From NCBI GenBank assembly GCA_018623785.1, contig JAAZVD010000007.1, forward strand, positions 1 through 16,123: a stretch of 16,123 nucleotides of DNA. Reading direction: 5' to 3'. Of the stretch, positions 1 to 7,800 are shown piece after piece. Every line of letters begins with the position of its first letter. Positions within the stretch are counted from its first letter, which is position 1. The notes beneath the pieces were generated by a model that was given only the letters and a program-made list of their open reading frames with translations, searched no databases and was not told the DNA's origin. Source of the stretch: Bacteroidota bacterium. GTDB lineage: Bacteria; Bacteroidota; Rhodothermia; Rhodothermales; UBA10348. The position numbers and the translations under genes are program-made.

Positions 1-1
1 A

Positions 2-262
2 ATCCTCCTTGTTTGGATGACGTGGGCAGCCGGACAGATCCTGAGCGAAGAGGGATCCACCTACGATGACATACAGGTGGCATGGCATCAGGATCGACAC
101 GTGATGCCGGGCCAGCGTCCACTTCGGGTCGCTGACATTCGCAAAAAAGAGGGTGAGCGCATGGCCAGCATCTACGAAGAGATGGACTACAGCTACGATG
201 AGGGGTACTCCATGGGATGGCCCCAGGAGTGGTCGGACGATCTGACAGTGCGGCGTAATTAA
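2..262 (+). CDS. C-terminal fragment of an unrecognised protein, 5' end outside the window
   Basis: The reading frame is open from the first bases of the window to a TAA at 260-262, so this is the tail of a gene that starts further left. The ATG at 17 is probably internal, because the frame before it stays open with hydrophobic codons (I-L-L-V-W). About 86 residues are visible. They begin with a short hydrophobic stretch (LLVWMTWAAG) that could be the end of a membrane segment. A soluble tail follows with RPLRVADIRKKEGERM, and then a Tyr/Asp/Glu-rich end (MDYSYDEGYSMGW). I do not recognise a family. It converges on the nucleosidase gene, with a possible hairpin at 270-291 between them. That it is coding rests on the open frame and a plausible protein composition. 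Confidence 0.55.
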   Translation: MLLVWMTWAAGQILSEEGSTYDDIQVAWHQDRHVMPGQRPLRVADIRKKEGERMASIYEEMDYSYDEGYSMGWPQEWSDDLTVRRN

Positions 263-269
263 GGCATCA

Positions 270-291
270 GGTCCGGGTGGCGCAGCGGACC
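270..291. terminator. Possible bidirectional terminator hairpin
   Basis: GGTCCG (270-275) and CGGACC (286-291) form a perfect 6-bp stem around a 10-base loop. It lies in the 38-bp gap between two convergent genes, where it could stop transcription from either side. There is no strong T tract on either strand, so this is a weak candidate. Confidence 0.35.
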
Positions 292-300
292 AAGCGTTTC

Positions 301-912
301 TCAGGCTGCTTTCAGTGCATCCAGGCGCCCGTTAAGGAAGGTTGCCAGCGACTTGTGCCCCGCTGCCAGGGTTTTGCGCAACTGCGGATCTTCCACGCCC
401 ATGTGACCCGTTACAATCTTTACCATCTGGCACAGCGTCCCGTGTGTCGCGGCCACATAGGCCACGGCGTAGCCTGACATGTCACTGATGTCAGCAATAC
501 GTTGCCAGTAGGAGAGCTCGGTAGCACCTTGTACCGTATGGTCCTGGGTAACGAGTGTTACTTCTTTCAAACCTTCGAATGGCGTGCTGAGTGGCATTCG
601 AGGATAGGTAGGCGCCGAGAGTTCAATGCGGTCGCCTTCGAACACCTGAGCTACGTTCACCAGATCGCCGATGTCCAGATTCTCGCTGAGCGCCGTGCAT
701 GTGCCTGCATGGATCAGCGTAGACAGGGAATGGGAGCGTAACAAGCGCTCTGTACGGAGGGCTGCCTTGATTTTGCCAACCCCCAGTATCGATACCAGGA
801 AATGATCATCATGGAACGACTCACCTTCACCAAGGCCGTCGAATCGGCCACGTTCGTATGTTGCCAGAAACGGCTGTGCTTCTTCTACCGTGGAAAAAAC
901 AATTCCTGTCAT
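301..912 (-). CDS. Nucleoside phosphorylase-superfamily nucleosidase (MTA/SAH-nucleosidase-like), altered active site
   Basis: This 203-residue protein has the landmarks of the PNP/UDP phosphorylase fold: an early acidic pair (E10-E11, where MTA/SAH nucleosidases carry a catalytic Glu), GVGKIKAAL (44-52), HAGTCTALSENLDIGDLV (68-85), and DMSGYAVAYVAATHG (144-158) matching the family's DMEGYAVAYA segment. Family members cleave the N-glycosidic bond of nucleosides such as 5'-methylthioadenosine or S-adenosylhomocysteine in the cytoplasm. Two usual active-site positions look changed. The ribose-binding Glu of DME is Ser146, and the late purine-contacting Asp segment (SD.AD in relatives) reads VTGHMGVED (167-175). 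The substrate is therefore uncertain. Divergent metF fits a role in methyl-cycle recycling, but that is inference. The ATG at 912 has no clear ribosome site. Futalosine hydrolase was considered and fits less well. Confidence 0.75.
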   Translation of the reverse strand: MTGIVFSTVEEAQPFLATYERGRFDGLGEGESFHDDHFLVSILGVGKIKAALRTERLLRSHSLSTLIHAGTCTALSENLDIGDLVNVAQVFEGDRIELSAPTYPRMPLSTPFEGLKEVTLVTQDHTVQGATELSYWQRIADISDMSGYAVAYVAATHGTLCQMVKIVTGHMGVEDPQLRKTLAAGHKSLATFLNGRLDALKAA

Positions 913-964
913 TGAACAGTAGTTTGAGATCGGGGTACATGATTGATAGCTGCACGTATGCGTG

Positions 965-1028
965 CTTTGAGGCCTTTTGCTGATCGCCAGCCTATCGCTG
1001 ACCGCAGGCCCTTAACCGACCGCTGGCC
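965..1028. repeat. 18-bp-period imperfect direct repeats in a divergent promoter region
   Basis: Three copies of a 10-base core close to ACCGCWGGCC start at 983, 1001 and 1019 (ATCGCCAGCC, ACCGCAGGCC, ACCGCTGGCC), exactly 18 bp apart. A degenerate fourth (CTTTGAGGCC) starts at 965, in the same phase. They fill the spacer between the nucleosidase start (912) and the metF start (1062). They may be binding sites for a regulator on one DNA face or a slippage product; nothing decides between these. The last copy also forms a GACCG/CGGTC hairpin (1018-1032). Confidence 0.5.
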
Positions 1029-1061
1029 GGTCCGTCGTAAGAAACGAACAAGCGTGTCATA

Positions 1062-2021
1062 ATGAAAGTTGTCGACCTGTTAACTGGAGGAGACACCCCT
1101 CAGGTTTCGTTTGAAATCGTACCACCGAAACGAGGTAGCACCCTCTCGGAGATTCTCGAAATTGTAGAGGAACTCAGCGAGTTCGATCCTCCTTTTCTGG
1201 ATGTTACCTCGCATAGTGCGCAGGTCTACTACGAAGAACAGAACGATGGCAGCTGGCGCCGTCATGTGAAACGCAAGCGACCGGGTACATTGGGTATGTG
1301 CGCGGCCATCAAGGGGCGATTTGGAATCGAAACGGTTCCCCATCTGCTCTGTCGCGGGTTTACACGGGAGGAGAGCGAGGATGCTCTCATCGAATTGAAC
1401 TATCTGGGCATTCACAATGTGATGGCCCTACGTGGCGACGATACGGGATTTCAAAAGCCGATTTCCGTGGATCGTACGCGGAATGAATATGCCATCGATC
1501 TGGTAAAGCAGATTTCCGATATGAATCGGGGGCTGTATCTCGAGGAGCTCATCGATGCGGCACCAACCGAGTTTTGCGTCGGGGTGGCCGGTTACCCGGA
1601 GAAGCATTTCGAGGCGCCAAATATTACTTGGGACGTGCTGAATCTGAAGCGCAAGGTCGACGCCGGTGCCGATTATATCACATCACAGATGTTTTTCGAT
1701 AACGCTCCGTTCATCGATTTCGTGGAGCGCTGTCGCGAAGTGGGCATTACCGTGCCGATCGTGCCGGGATTGAAAATTCTGACCAAGAAGCGCCAGCTGC
1801 AGAGTCTTCCAGCACGCTTCCATCTGCAGATTCCAGAAGCGTTGGCCGCCGCCTGCGAGGCTGCCAAGAACGATGATGAGGTGGCAGAGATTGGCATCCA
1901 GTGGGCCTTGAAACAGTGTGAGGGATTGATGGAAGCCGGTTTCAGTAACCTGCATTTCTACATTATCCAGACCCCCCAGCACGTTCGTGAGGTGGTGGGA
2001 GCTCTGCGAAAAATGGCCTGA
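1062..2021 (+). CDS. metF: Methylenetetrahydrofolate reductase
   Basis: This cytoplasmic flavoprotein of 319 residues reduces 5,10-methylene-THF to 5-methyl-THF, the methyl donor for methionine synthase. The sequence carries the family core. SFEIVPPKRG (16-25) contains E18, equivalent to the catalytic Glu near the N-terminus of E. coli MetF. MALRGDD (121-127) contains the conserved Asp (D126) near the flavin. DYITSQMFFDN (204-214) holds the folate-contacting Gln (Q209), and IVPGLKIL follows. The length is slightly above the roughly 300 residues of the E. coli enzyme because of extra sequence around 150-165. The protein is complete and undisturbed. The start ATG at 1062 lacks a visible ribosome-binding site. 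It is divergent from a nucleosidase that may act in the same methionine/SAM cycle, and convergent with ybeY downstream. Confidence 0.95.
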   Translation: MKVVDLLTGGDTPQVSFEIVPPKRGSTLSEILEIVEELSEFDPPFLDVTSHSAQVYYEEQNDGSWRRHVKRKRPGTLGMCAAIKGRFGIETVPHLLCRGFTREESEDALIELNYLGIHNVMALRGDDTGFQKPISVDRTRNEYAIDLVKQISDMNRGLYLEELIDAAPTEFCVGVAGYPEKHFEAPNITWDVLNLKRKVDAGADYITSQMFFDNAPFIDFVERCREVGITVPIVPGLKILTKKRQLQSLPARFHLQIPEALAAACEAAKNDDEVAEIGIQWALKQCEGLMEAGFSNLHFYIIQTPQHVREVVGALRKMA

Positions 2022-2079
2022 GATACGATTCTTCCCCTCTGCCCATCAATGCGGTCCTGGGGCTGGACGCGGCTGGAAA

Positions 2080-2117
2080 CACCCGGCCACAGCCGGAGGC
2101 ACCCGGCCCGAAGCCGG
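2080..2117. repeat. 20-bp tandem repeat forming two GC-rich hairpins
   Basis: CACCCGGCC begins at 2080 and again at 2100, each followed by a GCCGG, so two imperfect 20-bp units lie head to tail. Each unit folds: CCGGC (2083-2087) with GCCGG (2092-2096), and CCGGC (2103-2107) with GCCGG (2113-2117). The pair sits between the convergent metF and ybeY genes, where it could end both transcripts, although no T tract follows. A terminator role is inference. Confidence 0.45.
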
Positions 2118-2126
2118 CAACGGCAG

Positions 2127-2573
2127 TCAGGCATCCAGCAGTGTCAGGTATCGATCCTCCAGTAACCGCATGGCGTCGCGCTGCTCTGTCGTGGCATCAT
2201 CGTGACCGCACAGATGCAGCATGCCGTGGACGGCATAGCGCTCCAATTCCTGACGGATGGTTACACCGAACTCTTCGTGCCGCTCCTGAGCGGTTTCCAC
2301 ATCGATATAGATTTCTCCTTCAACAGGATCTTCCTCGAGTAGAAAGGAGATCACATCCGTGTGCCAATCGTGACCGAGCCATGTATTGTTCAGCGCGAGA
2401 ACGGTCTCATGATTGCCAAACACGATTCCAAGCGAAGCCAAGGTGTGCTTTTCGCCCGAAAACACAAGCGCTGCCAGCCGGGATAGCCGAGTATGATCTG
2501 GACAAGAGGCGGCCTCGATCCCTTCCATAATCGAAATGGAAAGGTCGGCGTCGAAGGGGTCAGCCAAGGTCAC
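2127..2573 (-). CDS. ybeY: Endoribonuclease / rRNA maturation factor YbeY
   Basis: YbeY is a metal-dependent RNase needed for 16S rRNA 3'-end maturation and ribosome quality control. The 148-residue product shows the family pattern: a GHDWHTDVISF segment (67-77), EGEIYIDVETAQ (85-96), and the metal-site helix VHGMLHLCGHDD (115-126). The usual third ligand His is Asp126 here, with H116 and H120 kept. An Asp at this place (HLCG..D) is common in Bacteroidota YbeY, so I read it as lineage variation and not loss. The start is unclear: TTG 2576, GTG 2573 and ATG 2528 are all in frame. I chose GTG because the first beta strand (LSISIMEG) would be lost from the ATG. It overlaps the upstream 150-aa gene by 14 bp, which suggests translational coupling. 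Confidence 0.92.
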   Translation of the reverse strand: MTLADPFDADLSISIMEGIEAASCPDHTRLSRLAALVFSGEKHTLASLGIVFGNHETVLALNNTWLGHDWHTDVISFLLEEDPVEGEIYIDVETAQERHEEFGVTIRQELERYAVHGMLHLCGHDDATTEQRDAMRLLEDRYLTLLDA

Positions 2574-3012
2574 CAAACAAGTCTTCGGTAACCGAGAGGG
2601 CTACACTGCTCATAATGAGTTCGGGTGGAAGACGCGTAAAGTCGGTGGACAGGAGTCTCGTATCCACATTGGCATATAGAGAGCATCCTGCATTTCGCTC
2701 TACAACTAGACCGTTTGCCGTTTCGCCGCTGCGGGCAACAAAGAGAACTTCTCCGAGATCTTTGCTGCTCATGAACCCCGTGCATCCTTGGAGCTGCAAG
2801 AAGGAGGCCGGAGCGTATACCGATACCAACGTCGTTTGGTCGGAATCGGTTAACCCTGGTGATGCCACATTGCGGTGTATTTCGAGTGTGATGCGTCGGC
2901 CGCTCTCTGCATCTGACAGTTCGAAGCGCGCAAAGGAGTCGTCTTTCTTGGCTTCTGTGCCAAGCACAGCCTCAATACGCTGTATATCGGCATCTGAAAA
3001 CGAAAACGGCAT
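2560..3012 (-). CDS. Unrecognised 150-aa protein upstream of ybeY
   Basis: This is a soluble-looking 150-residue protein with no signal peptide or membrane segment and no family I recognise. The sequence alternates short charged and beta-like stretches (RFELSDAESGRRITLEIHRN at 29-48, TTLVSVYAPASF in the middle) and ends TEDLFGDLG. The ATG at 3012 is preferred; a GTG two codons earlier (3018) is possible. Its 3' end overlaps the likely ybeY start by 14 bp on the same strand, so the two are probably cotranscribed and may be translationally coupled. That makes a link to RNA or ribosome housekeeping conceivable but unproven. Codon use and composition look like those of its neighbours. Confidence 0.7.
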   Translation of the reverse strand: MPFSFSDADIQRIEAVLGTEAKKDDSFARFELSDAESGRRITLEIHRNVASPGLTDSDQTTLVSVYAPASFLQLQGCTGFMSSKDLGEVLFVARSGETANGLVVERNAGCSLYANVDTRLLSTDFTRLPPELIMSSVALSVTEDLFGDLG

Positions 3013-3083
3013 GATCACGTCGGAACTGACCTTGAGGGGTACGGGATTGGAAGATACCTGCTCCTTGAGCGAAATCCAATGAA

Positions 3084-3164
3084 CCCGCCTTGGCGCCTAC
3101 GGAGCATACGGTGCCAACGAGGTATACGTAGCATACGCTATCCACGTAGTACACGCTGCATACG
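3084..3164. repeat. Three imperfect 27-bp tandem repeats in an intergenic spacer
   Basis: On the minus strand CGTATGC recurs at 3164-3158, 3137-3131 and 3110-3104, exactly 27 bp apart. Similarity continues after each copy (GCGTGTAC, TACGTATAC, TCCGTAGGC). The array lies between two divergently transcribed genes (starts at 3012 and 3272). Read on the minus strand, one frame gives a nonapeptide repeat (SVCSVYYVD, SVCYVYLVG, TVCSVGAKA). That frame is not the frame of the downstream 150-aa gene. Confidence 0.6.
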
Positions 3165-3271
3165 GACCTGGTCGACCAGCGATTCTGCGGGGAACCCCGT
3201 GCATGGCCAGTAATTTCTCCTGTAGCCGGGCGCCAAGCCAGCTTGAAGCTCACAATATGCTGCACATCACG

Positions 3272-3652
3272 ATGTCATCTCCCCGAACCTTTCTCTTTAT
3301 TGCTGCCCTTCTGGGAGCGGTCGGTGTGGCAGCCGGCGCATTCGGAAGTCACATGCTTTCGGATGTGCTAACGCCCAAGGATCTCCGCACTTATTCTACG
3401 GGCATAGCCTACTTGCAATGGCATGCGGTCTACCTGTTTGTGCTTTCCTGGGTTAGCAGGGAGCACGATAATTGGGGATTACTCTGGGCACGCCGCTGCG
3501 GTTTAGGCGGTATCGTCTTGTTTACGGGCAGCCTCGTGACGCTCTCTCTGACAGGATTATCCTTCCTTGGCGCCGTTGCTCCCATCGGAGGCTCCCTTCT
3601 GATTGGCTCCTGGTTGCTTACCGCTTGGGGAGTCCGCTCTCTGGAACGCTGA
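3272..3652 (+). CDS. DUF423 family small inner-membrane protein
   Basis: The product is 126 residues with four hydrophobic segments (roughly 7-24, 45-60, 76-95 and 98-120), matching the usual length and layout of DUF423 (YgdD-like) membrane proteins of unknown function. Family landmarks are visible: GAFGSH after the first segment (usually GAFGAH), a WHA motif at the second (YLQWHAVYL), FTGSLVTLSLTG in the third, and APIGGSLLIGSW leading into the fourth. The frame is open further left, with in-frame ATGs at 3203 and 3257. I chose 3272 because it places the first membrane segment right after a five-residue N-terminus, as in relatives. The 3257 ATG is nearly as good, and neither has a clear ribosome site. 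It converges on the small acidic gene, their stops one base apart. Confidence 0.85.
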   Translation: MSSPRTFLFIAALLGAVGVAAGAFGSHMLSDVLTPKDLRTYSTGIAYLQWHAVYLFVLSWVSREHDNWGLLWARRCGLGGIVLFTGSLVTLSLTGLSFLGAVAPIGGSLLIGSWLLTAWGVRSLER

Positions 3653-3653
3653 C

Positions 3654-4010
3654 TTATTCGCCTTCTTCTTCGAAGAGCAGAGTGATGCTCGGCGCCAGTG
3701 CGTGCTCGCGTGCCAGCTTCAGTAGCGCTTCTGCAACCTCGTCTGCTGTATCAAATGTACCGACTTCTCGGGAGTCCACGGCCAGAGCATACCCGATATC
3801 GTCCGGTTCTCCGGGCTCATATTCTTCCCAATCCGTGGCCTCCTCAAGCACAAAAAGGCCATCCTCGGGCGCAAAGGAGGCTACGTAGCGCTCGCACTTC
3901 TCCTCGGTGTCGATCAGGCTCAGGTTTCCCAAGGCCTCGTACTCCTCGTCATAGAACAGGGTCTCTGCAATCAGGCGAAGCACAAAGTGGTCTGTGTTGA
4001 ATACAGGCAT
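3654..4010 (-). CDS. Small acidic protein, unrecognised, downstream of lipB
   Basis: This is a 118-residue, strongly acidic cytoplasmic protein with runs such as DWEEYEPGEPDD near the middle and a terminal FEEEGE. I see no signal peptide, membrane segment or metal motif, and I recognise no family. The start is well supported: a GGAGG ribosome site (4024-4020) lies nine bases before the ATG at 4010, the clearest such site on this strand. It starts 36 bp after the lipB stop on the same strand, so it is probably the last gene of a sprA-lipB unit. It ends one base from the stop of the convergent DUF423 gene, so the transcripts must overlap. Function unknown. Confidence 0.75.
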   Translation of the reverse strand: MPVFNTDHFVLRLIAETLFYDEEYEALGNLSLIDTEEKCERYVASFAPEDGLFVLEEATDWEEYEPGEPDDIGYALAVDSREVGTFDTADEVAEALLKLAREHALAPSITLLFEEEGE

Positions 4011-4019
4011 AGCGCAGGG

Positions 4020-4024
4020 CCTCC
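4020..4024 (-). promoter_or_regulatory. Shine-Dalgarno site of the small acidic gene
   Basis: GGAGG on the minus strand, nine bases before the ATG at 4010. It decides that start and shows that some genes here use a canonical ribosome site. Confidence 0.7.
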
Positions 4025-4046
4025 GGAATACGACCGTACGAAACGA

Positions 4047-4802
4047 TCAATGAATGGATTTGTCGGAAAGATACATCCTGAGCCACGCCTGCGCATCATC
4101 CGCTTCCAGTATCGTCACATCAGCATTGAAAACCACTCCCATGTGGAAAGCAATCCGGTTTTCCACCTCGTTCCGGTCAAGCTTCTGGAGTAACTCCATT
4201 TCCATCGATCCGACGCCGCGATCGGCAATACCACAGGGCACAATCATATTGAAATGATCCAGCTGGGGTGACACGTTGAGTGCAAAACCGTGCATGGTTA
4301 CCCACCGACTGCAGCGAATACCCATGGCACACAACTTGCGCTCATTGCCGTCTTCCTTCGTGACCCATACTCCCGTGCCCTTGTCAAAGCGATCTGCTTC
4401 TATTCCGAAGTCGGCACAGGTTCGGATGATGACTTCTTCCAGATCGCGCAGGTACCGATGGATGTCAGTGTAGAAACGATCCAGGTCCAGGATCGGATAC
4501 CCTACGATTTGCCCCGGTCCGTGATAGGTGATGTCGCCGCCGCGGTCAATCCGGACGAAGGTGGCTCCGGCGGCTTCGAGTTCGGCCTGTGAGGCCAGCA
4601 GGTTGGATGCGTCGCCACTTTTACCCAGCGTAAATACGGGTGGATGCTCCACGAGCAGTGCCACGTGGGGTATATCCCGGGGTGTATCGGAGCGCTTGTT
4701 GGTCACCAGATGCTGCTGGAGTTGCTTCTGAAGCTCCCAGGCTCTGTTGTAGTCAACGCGTCCCAATCGGCAGAAAATAATCTGTTGCTGCGTCGAAGAC
4801 AT
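4047..4802 (-). CDS. lipB: Lipoyl(octanoyl) transferase LipB
   Basis: LipB moves octanoate from octanoyl-ACP to a lysine of lipoyl domains (2-oxoacid dehydrogenases, GcvH), the first step of endogenous lipoate synthesis. The 251-residue protein has all family signatures: RGGDITYHGPGQIVGYPILD (87-106), RKLCAMGIRCSRWVTMHGFALNV (155-177) with the catalytic-site Lys156, and IVPCGI (187-192) with the acyl-carrying Cys190. It is intact. The ATG at 4802 is chosen because the conserved fold begins at IIFCRLG just after it. A GTG at 4829 in the same frame would start 2 bp from the sprA stop and add nine residues. It lies 29 bp downstream of sprA on the same strand and is followed by the small acidic gene, so the three may share a transcript. 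Confidence 0.95.
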   Translation of the reverse strand: MSSTQQQIIFCRLGRVDYNRAWELQKQLQQHLVTNKRSDTPRDIPHVALLVEHPPVFTLGKSGDASNLLASQAELEAAGATFVRIDRGGDITYHGPGQIVGYPILDLDRFYTDIHRYLRDLEEVIIRTCADFGIEADRFDKGTGVWVTKEDGNERKLCAMGIRCSRWVTMHGFALNVSPQLDHFNMIVPCGIADRGVGSMEMELLQKLDRNEVENRIAFHMGVVFNADVTILEADDAQAWLRMYLSDKSIH

Positions 4803-4831
4803 GGGCGCTTTGGGTCTGGTCGTCGGCACGG

Positions 4832-7800
4832 TCAGTTGGCAATGCTGACGCGGATATTGAAGGTGCCGTTGATATTGACCGATGACGGCTGGCGCGAATC
4901 TTCCGAGTCAAACTTCTCATACTTGAGCGTGAAGTCTGCCTGCACCCTGTTCGAGAACTGGTATGCAATGCGTGGTGTCATGATCAGACGCGTGTGGGCG
5001 GTGACCAGAGAGATATTGTCGCCTTCGAGCGCATTTTGTAAGATGAACTCGGGGTCGCTAATGGCCTGTTCCAAGGCACGTCGCAACCGGAGCCGCTGAT
5101 CTAGCGTCTCGCTCCTGGTAATATTCAGCTGCAGTTGAAGCCGATTGTTCAGCTTACGGAAAAAGGGCAGTTTGAGACCTGATTTTTGGTAGCTGACGGT
5201 GACGCCCAACTCCGTGGTTTTATTCTCACTGACCTCGAAGTTGGCCGTACTGAGCGAGTACGAGTTGCTTTTCGACCAGGTGAACCCAGTCGAAACAGCA
5301 CCCTTCCAGCTGATATCCACGCCAATCAGAGGACGGAAACTTTCGTTAATGCGAATATTGTTGACCTGGTACTCCTCGACGGCAAACTGAATACGTCGGG
5401 ATCCCAGATCCACGGTCCGCAGGGTGTCTGTCGATGCAAAAGCTGTGTTCGTGTTGAAGTCAGCAGCATAGTCTCCCGAATAGGCGTGGCGCAGCGACAC
5501 ACTTTGGGTCAGACGTCGCAGAATGGGCCAGTCGGAGAGTCCCGAATACGTAACCTGCCAGGTTGGCTTTGGAAACGGCGCAATACCGAGTTGATCAACG
5601 GTAGTAGAGCCACGAAGGAAGGCCTCCCGAAAGTCGTCAGCCACTGAGGAGTTGGTCAGGGGCGACCGGCCGTCCCCATCCGCATCGGGGATGAGTACGG
5701 GATCCTCCTGACCAGTAGCAATCAGGTCTGAATTGAAGGTGTTGAGCTGCGCTTGGAACAGATCCAGGTAATTGGCTCCAAAAGCCCACACGGACGCCTT
5801 GTTGTTGCCACTCTGCGTAATCGTGGTGTCAATGCCTGTGACGATGCCGAGGTCATCGATGGCCGGCCGGAATGTGAAGGTCTCACTCTCAGACAGGTCC
5901 AAATTCCAATTGAGCGTGACGTTCAGGGCCTGCGATGGATTCAGCGTCGTCCGTCCCTGAAACCGTTTGCTGTCATTGAGAAGGTCAGATACTTGCAGGG
6001 ATGGGTCTATCAGCCGATCCTCGATATCGAACTGCCGATCAAACCCGAAGCGATACCCCAGGGAAGCCCCATTGCCTCTCAACGCATCCCGCAAACCGTA
6101 ATAGGTGGTAACATCCAGTACATTTCCGTCGGCGTCCAGAACGGGCGTACCTACGTTGGATGAGGACGAACTGCGCGAGTCCTGATAGGTCAGGTTGAAG
6201 TCCCGGATACCCGTCGCGGTCAGGATGACCTGTCGCGCATAGGAGGTGAGGCGCCCCTTGAATCCCGGCCCGCCGTCCTCGTCCGGTGCACGATCCGTGG
6301 ATTCCTGTTCGGCGGGGGACTCCTCTGGTAGCCCTTCGCCGTTTTCTTCGGCAAGACGACGGGCCTCGCGGGCTTTTTTGCGTTCCTCGCGGGCTTTGGC
6401 CTGCTGACGCCGCGCCGTTTCCTTGGCACGCTGGTAGGTATCCTGAGCTTCCTCAATCGATTCGTAGAAGGCGAATTTGCGCCAGAGGTCCTGAATGCGA
6501 AGCGACACCCCGCCGCGCAATTCCACGTTGTTTCGGATGGCTGCCCCGTTGTTTCGGCCTACCGGTCCATTTTGCCAGTCAAAGGTGGCGTTGTACCCGA
6601 TATCCTGTATCTGAAGCCAATTCAGGAAGCCGATGGATCGGAGTTGAGGACGGAATGATGCACGGAATACCTGTCCGTGCGACTCCGTTCGCGGCGTGAT
6701 CCCTCCAGAGAGGAATCGGCCTAACACATTGGATCCGGAGATAACGCTGAGCTGTTCAATCTGGAAAGCATTGGCCAACTGATTCTCAGGCACGAGACCC
6801 GCCGCAATGGCCTCATCCAGCCGGGTCCCGAAGAAGGTCGTATCCGGGGTGACCACATTATACAGCGTATCGACGCCTGCCGTATTGAAGCTTTGCTGGG
6901 TTTTCGTATCAAAGCTCAGATTCAGGAAATTGAACGGATTGTATTGGAACTGGAAGTCCCGTCCGTGACTGAACGTGTGTTTTTCCCGTATCGGGAAACG
7001 CACGTCGATCGGTGTGGAAGTGGTATCGCCCGCAGCGATGAGGGGTCGTTCCTGTGTTTGGGAGAATTGACGCCGGAAGGTGCCCGATGTGGAGACCAAA
7101 GAGGGCACGAGGTTGAAGTTCAAACCGCCGAGCGTACGCAAAAGGGGAACGCCATCAAGGAAAAAGAAGGGGCGGAACGTCTTGGGGTTACGGCTCTGGA
7201 AACGGTACCCCATAGAGCTGGACCACCGCCAGGAGTCATTGACTGCCTGTGAAGGGCTGCGTCCATCGGATTCAGCTTGGGAGTAGGACAGGGATACACC
7301 ATCGACCGTATTGCGCAGAATCTTGTTGCGCGATCCGGTTTTTCCCAACCTGGTAGAAAGGCTTCTCGAAAGCGTGTAGGTCTGTGCTGCCTCGGTAGCT
7401 TCTGTCTGAGCTTTCTCCTTTTCTTCCGGCGTCAAATCTTCCCGCTGATCAATCTGGTCAAGGATCTCCTCCAACCTGATATCGCCTCGGGTTGGTGAGA
7501 ATCGGGGTGTGGTGGTGTTGGACTGCACCTGTATGTTGACCGGCAGCGTCCACCCGAACCGTTCCGGAATAAGCTTGTCGGCGTTGACTTCCGTCGTAAC
7601 GGTCCAGTTGTTGATATTGAGCTGCTCGCGCTCCCCGAGGCTGGAAGAGAGGGAGCCGAAGCCGTCGGTTTGTCGCTGGAAGCTGGCCTTTACACGGCCG
7701 ACATCTGCCAGTTTGATATCCATGTTGGAGAGGGCCGCCCAGCCATTTTCCGAGTCGTAACCAGCCACCCGCAGCTCGTTGACCCACATGGTGATGTCTT

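Noticed and set aside
301..912. Futalosine hydrolase (mqnB) as the identity of the nucleosidase
   Set aside because: The DMxGYAVAYA-type segment resembles other nucleosidases more than futalosine hydrolases, and no menaquinone genes are nearby.
2127..2573. Loss of the third YbeY metal-site histidine as a sign of an inactive enzyme
   Set aside because: Asp at this position is common in Bacteroidota YbeY proteins as I know them, and the rest of the motif is intact.
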